Positions 51,495 through 60,708 of a stretch of 64,000 nucleotides of DNA are shown piece after piece. Both the position numbers and the translations under genes were made by a program. The notes beneath the pieces were generated by a model. That model had not been told where the DNA came from, searched no databases, and saw nothing but the letters and a program-made list of their open reading frames with translations. This DNA comes from Bacteroidota bacterium (GTDB lineage Bacteria > Bacteroidota > Bacteroidia > Chitinophagales > Chitinophagaceae). The stretch is from positions 124,001 to 188,000 of the forward strand of contig JAIUNW010000009.1 of NCBI GenBank assembly GCA_020161535.1. The letters run 5' to 3'. How positions within the stretch are numbered: position 1 is the stretch's first letter; each line of letters opens with the position of its first letter.

Positions 51495-52694
51495 TTAGGA
51501 GGTTGTCAATGCTTGTCCTTCGTACAGCGATTGATAGCCTTCGGTTACCAATTGATCACCCACTTCGAGTCCGCTCATTACTTCTACAGTTTCGCCATAG
51601 ATTTGTCCCACAGTGACTTCTCGTTTTTTGGCAACCAGTTTGTTGCCTTCTTTCACCGCCACAATAACGAATTTTCCTTTGTCGTCAGACTGCAGGGTGT
51701 TCAGCGGAATGGTCAATGCATTGTTTGCTGAATAGTCCTGGAGGCGAACAATGGCGTTTTGGTTGGGGCGCAAATCTTTATCGTTCGGCAGTTTGCCTTC
51801 GATGGTAAACGAGCGACTTAAGTTGTCGATGACCTTGCTGGCCACACTCACTTTGGTGTTGATCTCTTTGTTGTTGGCTTCGGGCAGAATCACTTTCATG
51901 CCGGTACCTACGTTGATTTTTTCGAGGTAATTTTCAGGCACCTGCACGGTTACTTTCAAGTTGCTGCTGTTCACGATGCGAATGCCCGTTGCTGCCATGG
52001 CGGCGGTTTGCGGGGAGAAGAACTCACCCACTTTTACGTTCACCCGGTCTACCACGCCGCTGATTTCAGCATATACATTGGCCATGCCCACTTGTTCGCG
52101 TGCCAGTTTGATATTGGCTTCGGCAGCCGCCAGTTGGCTCTTCAGCGCTTCGGCATTGGTTTTGGCATTCAGCACCTGTACTTCGGTGCCAATGTTTTGC
52201 TTCCAGAGATTTTGCTGGCGATCGTAGATACTTTGCGCCTGGTCAAGTTGTGCTTTCAGACCGGTGATCTGTTGTTCGGCCGCGGCGAGACTCTGACGGG
52301 CAATGGCATCGTCGAGGCGAAGCAACAATTGTCCCTTCTGCACGCGATCACCATTTTTTACAAGTACTGCTTTAACCTGGCCGCCGGCACCACGTGGCGA
52401 CACATACACCACATTCATGGCATCCACCATACCCTGCAAATCGATCGAGTGATCGAATTTGCCTTTTTCGAGCGATACCAGTTTCACCAGTTTCGGCTTG
52501 GCCGGAATGGCATTGGGATCTTCTTTCAGGATTTCTTTTTCCAGTTTGGCGATATCAGTTATCAGTTTGGATTGCTGGTCTTTCAGTTTTTCCAACTGTG
52601 CTTTCTTCACAGCGATGGGATCTTTTTTATCACTGCAAGAGATTACCAGCAGTGAAAACAAAGCCATCGACAGCAATTTTATTTTCGTTTGCAT
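51495..52694 (-). CDS. RND efflux periplasmic adaptor lipoprotein
   Basis: This membrane-fusion protein links the RND pump to the TolC-like channel. The 399-aa protein has a lipoprotein signal (LLVISC, Cys 20) and a coiled-coil start (about 30-65, KKAQLEKLKDQQSKLITDIAKLEKEI). The lipoyl half GQVKAVLVKNGDRVQKGQLLLRLDD is at about 103-128. An alpha-hairpin (about 130-195) is followed by the second lipoyl half AEISGVVDRVNVKVGEFF (about 208-225), then beta-barrel and membrane-proximal domains. The long N-terminal coiled coil before the lipoyl domain is a notable extra. It lies between tolC-like and RND genes. Confidence 0.94.
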   Translation of the reverse strand: MQTKIKLLSMALFSLLVISCSDKKDPIAVKKAQLEKLKDQQSKLITDIAKLEKEILKEDPNAIPAKPKLVKLVSLEKGKFDHSIDLQGMVDAMNVVYVSPRGAGGQVKAVLVKNGDRVQKGQLLLRLDDAIARQSLAAAEQQITGLKAQLDQAQSIYDRQQNLWKQNIGTEVQVLNAKTNAEALKSQLAAAEANIKLAREQVGMANVYAEISGVVDRVNVKVGEFFSPQTAAMAATGIRIVNSSNLKVTVQVPENYLEKINVGTGMKVILPEANNKEINTKVSVASKVIDNLSRSFTIEGKLPNDKDLRPNQNAIVRLQDYSANNALTIPLNTLQSDDKGKFVIVAVKEGNKLVAKKREVTVGQIYGETVEVMSGLEVGDQLVTEGYQSLYEGQALTTS

Positions 52695-52712
52695 ATAAGC
52701 TATTATTTATCG

Positions 52713-54110
52713 TTATTGGTCGTTGAGAATTTTACCGGTTGCTTTCAGGTAGTCGATACGGGCAATGGTGGCATCGTAGAGACTGGAGAAAAAATTGGTT
52801 TGTGCTGTGCGCATTTCGGTTTGCGCAGTATTTATCTCGGTATTTGAACCGAGGCCTTGTTCGTATTTCTTCTTGGTTTGTTCGTACACTTTTTCAGCGA
52901 GCGCCACATTTTCTTTTTGTGCATCTACTGCGATCACGGCATCGCGCATTCTTTGCCAGGCGGCTGCCACATCATTGTCGATCTGCAATTTGGTGTTCTC
53001 GATATCGAGATCAATTTTCTGCACATTGAAGCGGGCCTGTTTGATTTGGGCATCTCTGCGGAAACCATCAAAAATCGGCACCGACAATCGTATGCCTACG
53101 GCACCCTGCTGGAACCAGTCGCCGCCACTTTTAAAGAAATCGAAACTGTTGCGTTGTGCATTGGTAAAGTATTGGCCAAATCCGCTTAAAGAAGGGAGAT
53201 AGCTGTACTTGTAACGTTTCACGTTGTATTCGTTAAGTCGTTTGCCAATTTGCAATAACTGGAATTCGCGGCGATCGTCGTATCGGAAAGCAGTATCCAG
53301 GATATCCTTCTTTAACATGTCGCCGGTAAGGACATCGGATTGCACAATGCTGTCGCGCATCGGTATACCCATCAGCATTTTCAGGCCGAGAAAACCGGTA
53401 TTGATCTGCGTGCGCAATTTGATGCTGTCGGTGCGAAGGTTGGTTAAAGTAACATTCACTTTGTCAACATCCAATTGTTCAGCAAACCCATTCTTATATA
53501 TCTCACGGGTATCGTGGTACAATTTCTCAAACCGTACAATGTTTTCATGGTAGAGATTGAGTTGTTGATGGGCGATCAACAACTGGTAATATACTTTGTA
53601 CACATTCACGGCCACCGTTTCTTCTGTGATCTCGGCAGCTTTACGGGCATAGTCCATCGAAGCTTCTCTTGCCTGGAGGCCCACGAATACCTGCCCGTCG
53701 AACAACACCTGGTTGAGCGTAGCACCTATTGTCGAGGTGTGCTGCACGCCAAACTTAATCGGAATATAAGTGCCGGGAGTGCCGCCAAAAAATTCTGCAG
53801 GTAAAAGCGAAACCGGTAGCTTGAGGTTATTGGTATAGTTCAGGCTTCCGTCTACCTGTGGCAAAGCACTGGCTGTTACTTCACGGTTCACCTGCTGTTG
53901 CAAGAGCACATCCTGCAAGGCTTTTTTAACCAGGATATTATTCTTTCGCGCAAAAGCAACTGCTTCTTTAGCGGTGAGTGCGTAGACGGCCGGTTGGCGG
54001 TCGGGCGTGGCATAGGCATTGCTTTGTGCCCGGGTGGTAGAGAATGCCAAAACGCACACGATAAACAGACTGGCCATTCGCCATCCGGGTATCGCCCAAT
54101 GAATGTTCAT
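52713..54110 (-). CDS. TolC-family outer-membrane efflux channel
   Basis: TolC-like proteins form the outer-membrane tunnel of the efflux pump. The 465-aa protein has a signal peptide (about 12-29, ending TTRAQ) and two repeats of the OEP helical hairpin. The first includes LTAKEAVAFARKNNILVKKALQDVLLQQ (about 45-72), the second KQARFNVQKIDLDIENTKLQIDNDVAAAWQRM (about 355-386). A second possible start is M12. It follows the tetR gene by 11 nt and precedes the adaptor by 18 nt, so all four genes form one operon. Confidence 0.94.
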   Translation of the reverse strand: MNIHWAIPGWRMASLFIVCVLAFSTTRAQSNAYATPDRQPAVYALTAKEAVAFARKNNILVKKALQDVLLQQQVNREVTASALPQVDGSLNYTNNLKLPVSLLPAEFFGGTPGTYIPIKFGVQHTSTIGATLNQVLFDGQVFVGLQAREASMDYARKAAEITEETVAVNVYKVYYQLLIAHQQLNLYHENIVRFEKLYHDTREIYKNGFAEQLDVDKVNVTLTNLRTDSIKLRTQINTGFLGLKMLMGIPMRDSIVQSDVLTGDMLKKDILDTAFRYDDRREFQLLQIGKRLNEYNVKRYKYSYLPSLSGFGQYFTNAQRNSFDFFKSGGDWFQQGAVGIRLSVPIFDGFRRDAQIKQARFNVQKIDLDIENTKLQIDNDVAAAWQRMRDAVIAVDAQKENVALAEKVYEQTKKKYEQGLGSNTEINTAQTEMRTAQTNFFSSLYDATIARIDYLKATGKILNDQ

Positions 54111-54121
54111 ATTAGTCAGAT

Positions 54122-54742
54122 TTAGGTCTTTTGTCTTTGTTGTTGGTACTTTAAAATCAGTTCATAACCAGCAATCGTAACAATGCCGAAGAGAAAGTGC
54201 TCGAGTAGGATTCGCTCCATATCGGCCATCGACAGTTTGTGTTTGGTATAGAAGGCAGGCTCAAAACTGATGAGCATACTTTCTATCCGGTATTTGGCAA
54301 TCACGTCTACATGTAGGTTGGGTCGGTACAGTCCTTCCTGGATGCCACGTCGAAGATTTTCCTGGATCATGCCCATTAAAAAATCATTCTTGTGTTTTTC
54401 CAACATCTGGAAGGCCAGGGGATGGTATTTTTTCAGGTCGAAAAGCACCGCCGGGTTCATAGCACTCAGGTGTTCATCAATCGCATCCATAGCCCGCATC
54501 AGTTCAGCAATGGCATCGCCGGCTTGTTGTTGGTCGCGCACGCAAATGGCCTGCGACTCCTCCATTTTTTGCTGCATCACGCCCATCACCAGCTCGTCTT
54601 TGTCGGCGAAATAGTGATAAATCGTTTTCTTGCTCACGCCGAGGGAACTGGCGATATCATCCATGCTTACGCTGCGGATGCCAAATTGCAGGAACAAATC
54701 CCGCGCTTTGATTAATATCCTATCCTTCTGATCTGGTTCCAT
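54122..54742 (-). CDS. TetR/AcrR-family transcriptional regulator
   Basis: The 206-aa protein has an N-terminal TetR helix-turn-helix (about 8-55: RILIKARDLFLQFGIRSVSMDDIASSLGVSKKTIYHYFADKDELV) and a C-terminal ligand-binding helical domain. It is the first gene of the efflux operon, 11 nt before the tolC-like gene. The 12-bp inverted repeat 19-51 nt upstream of its ATG is a natural operator, so it probably represses its own operon until a drug or metabolite binds. The inducer is unknown. Confidence 0.95.
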   Translation of the reverse strand: MEPDQKDRILIKARDLFLQFGIRSVSMDDIASSLGVSKKTIYHYFADKDELVMGVMQQKMEESQAICVRDQQQAGDAIAELMRAMDAIDEHLSAMNPAVLFDLKKYHPLAFQMLEKHKNDFLMGMIQENLRRGIQEGLYRPNLHVDVIAKYRIESMLISFEPAFYTKHKLSMADMERILLEHFLFGIVTIAGYELILKYQQQRQKT

Positions 54743-54761
54743 GATTTCGAAGGGCGAAACT

Positions 54762-54793
54762 ATGGAAACTTTTTACACAATAAAAGTTTCCAT
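54762..54793. promoter_or_regulatory. Inverted-repeat operator of the efflux operon
   Basis: ATGGAAACTTTT (54762-54773) and AAAAGTTTCCAT (54782-54793) are perfect 12-bp inverted copies with an 8-nt spacer, 20-51 nt upstream of the tetR ATG. Size, symmetry and position fit a TetR-family operator, overlapping a possible -7-like TAGTTTCG box. Confidence 0.65.
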
Positions 54794-54910
54794 TAATGTT
54801 TTTTGACAAGCGGTAACTGGTCGGCTTTTTCGTTACCGCTGATTTAGGGTGTTTTCACGGGTGTAAAACACTGATTTTCAGCGCATTTTTTGAAACAATC
54901 GGCCTTCCCG

Positions 54911-54940
54911 TTGATTGCTCCGGTCAATGTTGTAGGTTTG
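54911..54940 (+). promoter_or_regulatory. DUF502 gene promoter giving a probable leaderless mRNA
   Basis: TTG at 54911-54913, a 19-nt spacer and TAGGTTTG at 54933-54940 match the Bacteroidota consensus exactly, and the ATG at 54945 follows after 4 nt. Two hairpins (arms at 54809-54817/54832-54840, and GTGTTTT/AAAACAC near 54850-54872) lie just upstream. Confidence 0.6.
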
Positions 54941-54944
54941 ATAC

Positions 54945-55592
54945 ATGGAAACCAAACCCATACAACCCGAAGGCTGGCGCTGGAAAAAAGTGTTTCAATA
55001 TTTCCTACAAGGGGTATTGGTAATTGCACCGGTGGCCATCACCGCCTACCTGCTGTATTGGTTTATCAGCTCGATCGATAACCTGCTGCCCATTTTCCAG
55101 GTGAAAGACGAAACCGGGCGGATTATGACCCGCAACTACGGACTAGGATTTGTCATCATCATCATCACTTTTATTGTGGTGGGTTATTTGAGTTCGAATT
55201 TTATCACCAGTCGGCTTTTCAGCCTCTTCGACCGCTGGCTGGAACGCACGCCCGGTATCAAATTCATCTACTCTTCCATCAAAGATTTTTTTGAGGCCTT
55301 CGCCGGAAACAAAAGAAAATTCAACAAACCAGTGGCGGTTTCCCTGCTGCACGAAGAAGTGTACCAAATCGGTTTCATTACCGATGAAGACGCCAGTGAA
55401 TTTGGTTTTAAAGATTATATCACGGTTTATATTCCCTTCTCCTACTCTTTCGCCGGACAAACCTATCTCGTTCCCCGACAACGCGCCAAACTGCTGGATC
55501 ATATCAAGGCAGCCGATGCGCTTAAATATGTGGTATCAGGCGGCATTGCCGAACCCGACCACGACGAAGAATCGGGGGAGAAGTCCACCTAA
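54945..55592 (+). CDS. DUF502 family membrane protein
   Basis: The 215-aa protein matches DUF502, a small membrane family of unknown function. It has two hydrophobic segments, about 22-45 (VLVIAPVAITAYLLYWFISSI) and 65-90 (NYGLGFVIIIITFIVVGYLSS), then a cytoplasmic part with the family block RTPGIKFIYSSIKDFFEAFAGNKRKFNKPVAV (about 103-134). The C-terminus is acidic. It starts a plus-strand group that runs with short gaps through the phospholipase-like gene. The first ATG is supported by a promoter 4 nt upstream. Confidence 0.9.
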   Translation: METKPIQPEGWRWKKVFQYFLQGVLVIAPVAITAYLLYWFISSIDNLLPIFQVKDETGRIMTRNYGLGFVIIIITFIVVGYLSSNFITSRLFSLFDRWLERTPGIKFIYSSIKDFFEAFAGNKRKFNKPVAVSLLHEEVYQIGFITDEDASEFGFKDYITVYIPFSYSFAGQTYLVPRQRAKLLDHIKAADALKYVVSGGIAEPDHDEESGEKST

Positions 55593-55604
55593 GGACTGTT
55601 TAAT

Positions 55605-56567
55605 ATGTTTCGGTTATACATGACCGTTGTGTTACTCCTGGTAGCACAACCGGTTTTCTGCTGGGGATTCTTCGGCCATCGCCGCATCAATGAGTATGCT
55701 ATCTACTTACTGCCGCCCGAGATGCTGGTCTTCTACAAACCGCGCCTGGCCTTTATCAGAGACCATGCCGTTGACCCTGATAAACGACGCTATATTCTCG
55801 CTGCCGAGGCTCCGAGGCACTATATCGACCTCGATCATTATGGTGCATATCCTTTTGACAGCCTGCCGCGCAATTGGGATTCGGCCGTGGCCCGCTATGG
55901 CGAAGACAGTCTGCAAGCGCATGGCATTGTGCCCTGGCGTATTCTGCAAATGACCGGCGCGCTGACCAGGGCCTTCCGCAACCGCGATGGCAAAGCCATT
56001 CTGAAAACATCCACCGACCTTGGTCACTATATTGCCGATGCGCACGTGCCGCTGCACACCAGTTCCAACCACAATGGCCAAAAGACCGGCCAGCACGGCA
56101 TCCATGGATTCTGGGAAAGCCGCCTGCCCGAACTGCTGGCCGATGCCGAATGGGATTTTCTACTGGCGCGCGCCAGCTATATTCCCAATATGGAAGAACG
56201 GGTATGGCAAACGGTGTTGGAAAGTGCCGCCGCCGTTGATTCGGTATTGGCATTGGAACAGCAGTTGACAGCCAGTTTATCGCCCGATGCAAAATATGCT
56301 TTCGAGTGGCGTAACCAGCAAGTAGTGAAACAGTACTCGTCGGGTTTCTCGCGCAAATACAATTCGATTTTACGGGGGATGGTGGAGCGCCGGATGCAAC
56401 AGGCCATGGTGATGGTTGCCAGTACCTGGAATACGGCCTGGGTCAACGCGGGACAACCAGACCTGCACAATCTCGACGCCCGATTGCCGGCCACCGATAC
56501 CCTGCTGCTCGACAGCCTGCTGCTGCATCGTCGTAAAATCATCACAAAAGCTAAAACCTGCGATTAG
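55605..56567 (+). CDS. Secreted zinc-dependent S1/P1 nuclease / phospholipase C-like protein
   Basis: The 320-aa protein has a signal peptide (MFRLYMTVVLLLVAQPVFC) after which the mature chain begins at WGFFGHRR. A mature N-terminal Trp is the first zinc ligand in phospholipase C and S1/P1 nucleases. Further zinc-ligand regions are HYIDLDHYG (about 73-81), DLGHYIADAHVPLHTSSNHNG (about 139-159) and HGIHGFWE (about 166). These support a trinuclear zinc phosphodiesterase fold. Whether it cuts nucleic acid or phospholipid is not clear from sequence. It follows DUF502 by 12 nt. Confidence 0.83.
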   Translation: MFRLYMTVVLLLVAQPVFCWGFFGHRRINEYAIYLLPPEMLVFYKPRLAFIRDHAVDPDKRRYILAAEAPRHYIDLDHYGAYPFDSLPRNWDSAVARYGEDSLQAHGIVPWRILQMTGALTRAFRNRDGKAILKTSTDLGHYIADAHVPLHTSSNHNGQKTGQHGIHGFWESRLPELLADAEWDFLLARASYIPNMEERVWQTVLESAAAVDSVLALEQQLTASLSPDAKYAFEWRNQQVVKQYSSGFSRKYNSILRGMVERRMQQAMVMVASTWNTAWVNAGQPDLHNLDARLPATDTLLLDSLLLHRRKIITKAKTCD

Positions 56568-56621
56568 GCGGGTGCTTTGCCTTTTTTTCAGGAACTTGCG
56601 GCAACCAAAAGTTGATACCTG

Positions 56622-57686
56622 ATGCACAATTTCAATTCTGGTCCGTCGATCCTGCCCAAAGAGGTTTTTCAACAGGCCAGTGAAGCCGTTTTAAACTATA
56701 ACAACAGCTCCCTGTCCATTCTCGAAATCGGTCACCGCACACCGATGTTCGAATCGATTCTGCACGAAGCACAATCATTGGTGAAGGAACTGATGGCACT
56801 CGACAACAACAAACAGGTATTGTTTTTACACGGTGGCGCTTCCACCCAGTTCTTTCAGATACCCATGAACCTGCTCGATGAAAAAGCCATGGCCGCTTAT
56901 CTCGACTGCGGCACCTGGGGTACCAAGGCCATAAAAGAAGCCAAACTTTTTGGCAAGGTCGATGTGGTAGCAAGTTCGAAAGACCGGAACTATTCGTATA
57001 TACCCAAGGACTACCAGGTTCCGGATAATGCTGTCTATTTTCACTATACCACCAACAATACGATTGAAGGCACACAAATGCATGCGATTCCGGAAACCAA
57101 TGTGCCCTTGGTAGCCGACATGAGCAGTGATATATTGAGTATGTCGCTCGATTTCAATCGCTTTTCACTCATCTACGCCGGCGCGCAGAAAAATATTGGC
57201 GCCGCGGGTGTGAACATTGTTATTGTAGATGAAGCAATGCTGGGCAAAGTGAGCCGGCCACTGCCGTCGATGATGGACTACCGCGAACACATTAAAAACG
57301 GATCCATGCTCAATACCCCACCGGTATTTGCGGTATTTGTTTGCATGCTGACCCTGCGCTGGTTGAAAGCAAAAGGCGGAATCGCCGGTATGGAAGGCAT
57401 CAACCGAAAAAAAGCTGCATTGGTTTATGATACGCTCGACAGCCTGCCACTATTCCAGGCACCTGTTGCCAAAGAAGATCGAAGCCTGATGAATGTGGTG
57501 TTCAGGATCGACGACCCGGTGCTGGAAAAAGAATTCCAGCAGATTTGTCGCGATAATAATATGTATGGCTTTACCGGTCACCGCTCAGTAGGCGGCTTCC
57601 GCCTCAGTTTATACAATGCGTTGCCATATGAAAGCGTCGTCGCTGTAACCGATTTGATGAAAGATTTTGCAAAAAAGAAAGGATAA
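56622..57686 (+). CDS. serC: Phosphoserine aminotransferase
   Basis: SerC converts 3-phosphohydroxypyruvate and glutamate to phosphoserine, and also serves pyridoxal phosphate synthesis. The 354-aa protein has the expected fold-type I PLP enzyme features: NFNSGPSILPKEVFQQA (about 3-19), ILEIGHRTPMF (about 33-43), the cofactor Lys190 in YAGAQKNIGAAG, and a C-terminal GFTGHRSVGGFRLSLYNALP (about 318-337). It is followed after 3 nt by DUF1015, a coupling seen in other Bacteroidota; serA, often nearby, is not in the window. It is 54 nt after the nuclease-like gene. Confidence 0.96.
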   Translation: MHNFNSGPSILPKEVFQQASEAVLNYNNSSLSILEIGHRTPMFESILHEAQSLVKELMALDNNKQVLFLHGGASTQFFQIPMNLLDEKAMAAYLDCGTWGTKAIKEAKLFGKVDVVASSKDRNYSYIPKDYQVPDNAVYFHYTTNNTIEGTQMHAIPETNVPLVADMSSDILSMSLDFNRFSLIYAGAQKNIGAAGVNIVIVDEAMLGKVSRPLPSMMDYREHIKNGSMLNTPPVFAVFVCMLTLRWLKAKGGIAGMEGINRKKAALVYDTLDSLPLFQAPVAKEDRSLMNVVFRIDDPVLEKEFQQICRDNNMYGFTGHRSVGGFRLSLYNALPYESVVAVTDLMKDFAKKKG

Positions 57687-57689
57687 ATA

Positions 57690-58919
57690 ATGTCAGTCAT
57701 TCAACCCTTCCGGGCCTTACGTCCAGCCCCCGGCAAAGCAGCCGCAGTAGCTTCTCCGCCCTACGATGTGCTCAATTCGGCCGAAGCAGCCGAGCAGGCA
57801 GCGGGCAATCCGCAGAGTTTTCTGCGCATTACCAAAGCAGAAATTGACCTGCCTGGTATTTCGGATATACATACCCGTGAGGTGTATGAAAAAGCAAAAG
57901 CAAACCTGTTGTCGTTTCGCGAAAAAGGCGACTTGCTGCGGGAAGAAAAACCGGCTTATTATATTTATGAGTTGATCATGAATGGCCGGTCGCAGACGGG
58001 TTTGGTTGCGGTGTCGTCGATCGATGATTACGAAAACGACGTGATCAAGAAACACGAATTTACCCGGCCTGAGAAAGAGCAAGACCGGATCAATCATATC
58101 AAAACCACCGGCGCGCAAACAGGAAATGTTTTTCTCGCTTATCGCGATGTGCCGGCGATGAATGATTTGGTGCATACCGTGCAATCCAGAAAAGCACTTT
58201 ATGATTTTGTGGCTGCCGATGGCATTCATCACCGCGTTTGGCTGGTCGATAGTCAGCAAGAGATCGATAGCATCAGCCAAATTTTCAAAACAGCCGTACC
58301 GTTTACCTATATCGCCGATGGTCACCACCGCGCGGCATCGGCGGCCAAAGTGCGCCGCGCGCTGCCTGCCGGCTATCACAACAACGCCAATTATTTTCTT
58401 ACGACGCTGTTTCCCGCCAGCCAGTTGCACATCATGGACTATAACCGCGTGGTGAAAGACTTGAATGGCTTGTCGGCCGAAGATTTTCTCCGCGCCTTGT
58501 ACGAAGATTTTGATGTGGAAAGAATGCCTTCTTCATTTTCACCCACCGCTCCCCATGAATTTGGCATGTATCTCGGCCATCAATGGTATAAATTGATTAC
58601 CAAAGAGGGTCGCTATACCCATGACCCCATCGGTGTACTGGACGTAACGATATTGTCGAACCTGGTGTTGGATCGGATCTTGGGTATCGCCGACCAGCGC
58701 ACCGACAAGCGAATTGATTTTGTGGGTGGCATCCGCGGACTGCATGAACTGGAAAAAAGAGTGAATAGTGGTGAAATGGCCGTTGCTTTCAGTTTGCACC
58801 CCGTGAGCATTGAACAATTGTTCGATATTGCAGACAGTGGTAATATTATGCCACCCAAGAGCACCTGGTTTGAACCCAAGTTGCGCGACGGGCTGCTCAC
58901 TCACCTGATTTATGAATAA
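57690..58919 (+). CDS. DUF1015 family protein
   Basis: The 409-aa protein matches DUF1015, a conserved soluble family of unknown function that often sits next to serC/serA. The family start VIQPFRALRPAPGKAAAVASPPYDVLN (about 3-29) is clear. So are HEFTRPEKEQDRINHIKTTGAQTGNVFLAY (about 119-148), VPFTYIADGHHRAASAAKVR (about 205-224) and the C-terminal GNIMPPKSTWFEPKLRDGLL (about 383-402). It overlaps nothing and is 3 nt after serC, so translation is probably coupled. A link to serine metabolism is inferred from neighbourhood only. Confidence 0.93.
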   Translation: MSVIQPFRALRPAPGKAAAVASPPYDVLNSAEAAEQAAGNPQSFLRITKAEIDLPGISDIHTREVYEKAKANLLSFREKGDLLREEKPAYYIYELIMNGRSQTGLVAVSSIDDYENDVIKKHEFTRPEKEQDRINHIKTTGAQTGNVFLAYRDVPAMNDLVHTVQSRKALYDFVAADGIHHRVWLVDSQQEIDSISQIFKTAVPFTYIADGHHRAASAAKVRRALPAGYHNNANYFLTTLFPASQLHIMDYNRVVKDLNGLSAEDFLRALYEDFDVERMPSSFSPTAPHEFGMYLGHQWYKLITKEGRYTHDPIGVLDVTILSNLVLDRILGIADQRTDKRIDFVGGIRGLHELEKRVNSGEMAVAFSLHPVSIEQLFDIADSGNIMPPKSTWFEPKLRDGLLTHLIYE

Positions 58920-58928
58920 ATACTCCGT

Positions 58929-59930
58929 ATGAAAAAGATCTTTCTGTTTGCCGGCATCGTGTTTTCGTTTACTGCTTTTGGGCAAATTGATTCCAACTCG
59001 CTGCGTACTCAGGCGAAAACATATATGCAAACCGGCGACTACGCCAATGCGACCCTGGTACTGAACAAAGCTATACAGCAGGCGCCCAATGATGTGGATT
59101 TGCAGAACGATCTTATTTTCAATTATTATCTCGCGGGCAATTATGCAAAAGCCATCGAGATGGGTAAAAGACTAACCACGGTTTCAATGGCCGATGTACG
59201 CAGCTACCAGTTGCTGGGCATGAGTTATCGTGCCATCGAAGAATTGAAAGATGCAGAGAAATTGTATAAAACAGGCATCGAAAAATTTCCAACCAGTGGT
59301 GTTTTATACAATGAATACGGTGAATTTTTATGGCAGAAAAAAAAGCTGGAAGATGCCATCGCACAGTGGCAAAAAGGCATTGCAGCCGATCCCAATTATT
59401 CGGGCAACTATTACAATGCAGCCAAGTACTATTATGTAAGCACTGATAAAATCTGGGCGCTTATTTATGGAGAGCTGTTTCTGAACCTGGAAAGTTATAG
59501 TCGTCGCACGCCAGAAATGAAAGAGTTGTTACTGGACGCCTATAAAAAGTATTACACCAATATGCAGGCTTTAAAAACACCAGACTCAAACAATGGCTTT
59601 GAAAAAAGTTTTGCAGCGCTGCTGAATAAACATGCCGCCACCGTTAGTGATGGGGTGACTGCGGCAAGTCTTACCAAACTGCGCACCAAGATCATACTCG
59701 ACTGGTTTGAGAAAGAGCCGGTTAAATACCCCTTCCGGCTTTTTGATTACCAGCGGCAACTACTGAAAGCTGGCTACTTCGATGCCTATAACCAGTGGAT
59801 TTTCGGGGCTGCACAAAACCTGACCGATTTCCAGAAATGGACCCAGGAAAACCAGAAAGTGTACGACGACTTTATCGCCTTCCAGCGGGGCCGGGTTTTC
59901 AAAGTACCGAGTGGTCAGTTGTATAAATAA
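58929..59930 (+). CDS. Secreted tetratricopeptide repeat protein
   Basis: The 333-aa protein has a signal peptide (MKKIFLFAGIVFSFTAFGQ), so it is periplasmic or exported. Four or more TPR-like repeats lie at about 27-200: YMQTGDYANATLVLNKAIQQAPND, LIFNYYLAGNYAKAIEMGKRLT, LGMSYRAIEELKDAEKLYKTGIEK and FLWQKKKLEDAIAQWQKGIAADPN. The C-terminal ~130 residues are helical with several aromatic residues and no named domain. It lies 9 nt after DUF1015 and probably shares its transcript. Partner unknown. Confidence 0.9.
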   Translation: MKKIFLFAGIVFSFTAFGQIDSNSLRTQAKTYMQTGDYANATLVLNKAIQQAPNDVDLQNDLIFNYYLAGNYAKAIEMGKRLTTVSMADVRSYQLLGMSYRAIEELKDAEKLYKTGIEKFPTSGVLYNEYGEFLWQKKKLEDAIAQWQKGIAADPNYSGNYYNAAKYYYVSTDKIWALIYGELFLNLESYSRRTPEMKELLLDAYKKYYTNMQALKTPDSNNGFEKSFAALLNKHAATVSDGVTAASLTKLRTKIILDWFEKEPVKYPFRLFDYQRQLLKAGYFDAYNQWIFGAAQNLTDFQKWTQENQKVYDDFIAFQRGRVFKVPSGQLYK

Positions 59931-60008
59931 GAATAATTAATTGAATTTCAGGTAATTAATTAACAGGAAGTTTTCTTTAGTTTATAATAATGTTTAAACA
60001 TTAATAAA

Positions 60009-60016
60009 TATCTTTG
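60009..60016 (+). promoter_or_regulatory. Putative -7 element of the yceI promoter
   Basis: TATCTTTG matches TAnnTTTG and ends 21 nt before the ATG at 60038. No clear -33 TTG at 19-20 nt. Confidence 0.45.
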
Positions 60017-60037
60017 CCGCTCAAAATAAACAAAACG

Positions 60038-60679
60038 ATGAAAAAATTAGTGATCGTTGGAGCGGCTCTTGCCTTCGTAGCCAGCGCCTGTAACAATGGA
60101 ACCCATTCAGAAGAAGCGAAAACAACCGAAAAGCAGGAAGCAGCCGTCGCCTCCGGTGCCAGTTACAGCATCGACACCGCTGCCAGCAAAGTGGAATGGA
60201 CCGGTACCAAACCTGTTGGCGCCCACCATGGCACCTTGAAAATCAGCGAGGGCAGCTTTAGTGCAGAAGCCGGCAACCTGACAGCCGGTGCATTCACCAT
60301 CGATATCAACTCTTTGAACAACCTCGATATGAAAGCAGGTGATGGCAAAGAGAAGTTGGAAGGCCACTTGAAGAGTCCCGATTTTTTTGACGCAGCAAAA
60401 TATCCAACGGCAAAATTTGTGATCACATCGGTGAGTCCCTTGAGCGATAGTACCGGTACGCACCAGATCAACGGCAACCTGACCTTGAAAGACAGCACCA
60501 AGAATGTTAGCTTCCCCGCTAAAATCAGCATTGCTGACAATGCAGTAAAAGCAACCGCCGATTTCTCTATCGACCGCACCCAATGGGGTCTATTCTATGG
60601 CAACGACAAAAGCCTGGGTGATAAATTTATTCGTCCCGAGGTAGACATTAAACTGGATATTTCTGCCGTCCAGAAATAG
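60038..60679 (+). CDS. YceI-family lipoprotein
   Basis: YceI proteins are periplasmic lipocalin-like beta-barrels that bind isoprenoid or other lipids. The start is the ATG at 60038, which opens a lipoprotein signal (LAFVASAC, Cys 18); an upstream TTG at 60014 adds eight unlikely residues. The 213-aa protein has a Glu/Ala-rich linker, then the YceI domain: SYSIDTAASKVEWTGTKPVGAHHGTLKI (about 43-70), GAFTIDINSLNNLDMKAGDGKEKLEGHLKSPDFFDAAKYPTAKF and VSFPAKISIADNAVKATADFSIDRTQWGL. It is a single-gene unit with its own terminator. Confidence 0.93.
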   Translation: MKKLVIVGAALAFVASACNNGTHSEEAKTTEKQEAAVASGASYSIDTAASKVEWTGTKPVGAHHGTLKISEGSFSAEAGNLTAGAFTIDINSLNNLDMKAGDGKEKLEGHLKSPDFFDAAKYPTAKFVITSVSPLSDSTGTHQINGNLTLKDSTKNVSFPAKISIADNAVKATADFSIDRTQWGLFYGNDKSLGDKFIRPEVDIKLDISAVQK

Positions 60680-60708
60680 TAGTAATTAAAATAACAACCG
60701 AGTTATTA

